Source of the DNA: an uncultured Alphaproteobacteria bacterium
GTDB taxonomy: Bacteria > Pseudomonadota > Alphaproteobacteria > HIMB59 > GCA-002718135
Length of the DNA stretch: 64,000 bases
Direction: 5' to 3'
NCBI GenBank assembly: GCA_902602515.1
Contig: CACKRG010000001.1
Coordinates: 1-64,000 of the forward strand
This document shows positions 63,060-64,000 of this stretch, in pieces (position 1 is the first letter of the stretch; every line of letters begins with the position of its first letter). The notes beneath the pieces are model-generated. The model searched no databases. It saw nothing but the letters and a program-made list of their open reading frames with translations, and was not told the origin of the DNA. Position numbers and translations under genes: made by a program.

Positions 63060-64000
63060 TTAACCGTGCAATTTAGGATCTGGACCAGCACCGCGCTCAT
63101 CAATGTTTATGCCTTTTTCAAATCTTTCAAGATTATGGTTATGAACATAATTATGTGGATTTTCATTTGCAATTAAATCTGCAAAATACCAACCTGAAGC
63201 AGGGCTAGCTTTAAAGCCTCCATAATTCCAGCCAGCATTTAGATAAAGATTTGATATTGGTGTTTTACAAATAAAAAATGAACCATCCATAGTCATATCC
63301 ATGACTCCTGCCCAATGCCTTAGTAACCTTATTCTACCTAAGCAAGGAAGTATTGCCATGGCTGCTTCAGCTGAATCTTGAACGATAGGAAGATTCCCTC
63401 GTTGTGCGTATGACTTGTACCAATCGAGATCTCCTCCAAAAACCATACTTCCTTTGTCTGATTGAGATATATAAAAATGTGCTCCTCCCACACCATAAAC
63501 AACAACTTGATCTAAAAGAGGTTTTATTGACTCTGTAACAAATGCTTGAAGCTTATGAGATTCAATTGGTAGATTTCCTAATTCTGCCATTTGCCATAAC
63601 ACGGATGTATTACCAGCTACTGCAAATCCAACTTTTTTTCCTTTAATTGTACCTCTTGATGTTTGTATACTTTCAATACTCCCATTCTTTCTAGTGATTC
63701 CAGTTACCTCACAATTTTGAAGAATATCTACACCTAATGAATCTGCTGCTCTGGCATATCCCCAAGCGACTGCATCATGTCTTGCATTTCCAGCTCGCCT
63801 TTGAACTGCTGCACCTAAGATTGGAAATCTAGAATCATCATAATTTAAATGAGGAATTTTTTTCTTTAATGTTTTAAGATCCCAAAGTTCAGCATCAGTT
63901 CCATGAAGTCTCATAACATTATATCTTCGAGCAGCTGAATCTCTTGCACCTGGGCTATGAAATAAAGATACATGTGCTCTTTGACTAAACATTACATTAT
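63060..64000 (-). CDS. soxB: Sarcosine oxidase / N-methylglutamate dehydrogenase beta subunit (SoxB type), N-terminus outside window
   Basis: About 312 codons are visible and the frame stays open to the window end, so roughly the first 100 residues, with the FAD-binding GxGxxG, lie beyond it; the ATG at 63992 is internal. Seen are NVMFSQRAHVSLFHSPG, RLHGTDAELWD, GAAVQRRAGNARHDAVAWGY, AVAGNTSVLWQMAELGNLPIE-type core, and HFYISQSDKGSMVFGGDLDWY. The C-terminus WAGVMDMTMDGSFFICKTPI and NLYLNAGWNYGGFKASPASG is typical of the flavin subunit that binds covalent FMN and oxidises the N-methyl group. Confidence 0.9.
   Translation of the reverse strand, partial: NVMFSQRAHVSLFHSPGARDSAARRYNVMRLHGTDAELWDLKTLKKKIPHLNYDDSRFPILGAAVQRRAGNARHDAVAWGYARAADSLGVDILQNCEVTGITRKNGSIESIQTSRGTIKGKKVGFAVAGNTSVLWQMAELGNLPIESHKLQAFVTESIKPLLDQVVVYGVGGAHFYISQSDKGSMVFGGDLDWYKSYAQRGNLPIVQDSAEAAMAILPCLGRIRLLRHWAGVMDMTMDGSFFICKTPISNLYLNAGWNYGGFKASPASGWYFADLIANENPHNYVHNHNLERFEKGINIDERGAGPDPKLHG

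Noticed and set aside
1-64000. CRISPR arrays, insertion sequences, prophage, tRNA or rRNA genes
   Set aside because: No spaced direct repeats, transposase or integrase motifs, or recognisable cloverleaf were found by reading; a tRNA or covariance scan was not possible here.

Overview
This 64 kb window is strongly AT-rich (about 30% GC by eye) and densely packed. Stop/start overlaps are common and only one gene-poor stretch approaches 400 bp. The gene content (TMAO/TMA catabolism genes, a GmaS/GlnT-type ligase, split glutamate-synthase-like subunits, many ABC uptake systems, heterotetrameric sarcosine-oxidase-type genes) points to a streamlined marine heterotrophic alphaproteobacterium. Pelagibacterales (SAR11) or a HIMB59/AEGEAN-169-like lineage fits best. 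That assignment is inference from gene content and base composition. I saw no rRNA, tRNA, CRISPR, transposase or phage gene.

Layout. 0-0.4 kb: C-terminal end of a D-glycerate-3-kinase-like gene. 0.4-13.2 kb: one long minus-strand run of twelve genes centred on amino-sugar use (cytoplasmic GH20 hexosaminidase, Gfo/Idh/MocA dehydrogenase, sugar ABC permeases and binding protein, SIS isomerase, NagA, NagB-II/AgaS-like deaminase, GMC oxidoreductase, enolase-superfamily enzyme, HAD phosphatase, ICMT-like methyltransferase). A divergent GHMP kinase starts 11 bp from it. The transporter has no ATPase gene here and there is no recognisable 6-kinase. 14.3-15.8 kb: a gamma-butyrobetaine-hydroxylase-like dioxygenase and small membrane proteins.

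15.8-35.6 kb is a methylated-amine and nitrogen region. It holds an ammonium transporter preceded by a glutamine (glnA-type) riboswitch and followed by a 57-residue membrane peptide, then a GmaS/GlnT ligase and the three split glutamate-synthase-like genes (MgsABC/GlxBCD type). It also holds a second glutamine-synthetase-like protein, an FAD oxidoreductase, an IclR regulator, a choline-kinase-like protein, TMAO demethylase (Tdm), TMA monooxygenase (Tmm) and the TMAO transporter TmoXWV. Two similar 19-bp palindromes, one before the FAD-oxidoreductase/Mgs operon and one in the tmm/tmoX divergent gap, suggest a shared regulator, probably the IclR protein. DMA-to-MMA genes (dmm) are not in the window.

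35.6-42 kb carries sugar/polyol and sugar-acid genes (SDRs, IolG-like and another Gfo/Idh/MocA protein, an altronate/galactarate-dehydratase-like protein, an aldo-keto reductase). 42-53.8 kb carries an amine module: iron alcohol dehydrogenase, two aldehyde dehydrogenases plus a third decayed one, a PuuA-like glutamine-synthetase homologue, a DadA-like oxidoreductase and a PotABCD-type transporter whose PotB gene appears to start at AUU.

53.8-64 kb carries a DMT exporter, an atypical M19 dipeptidase, a two-gene module of unknown function (554 aa plus a DUF3726-like protein), an ectoine-hydrolase (DoeA)-like M24 protein, and SoxG-A-D-B (sarcosine oxidase or N-methylglutamate dehydrogenase), the last cut by the window end. 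The recurring theme is import of methylated amines, polyamines and amino sugars, with gamma-glutamyl or N-methyl intermediates and demethylation feeding nitrogen and one-carbon units to the cell.
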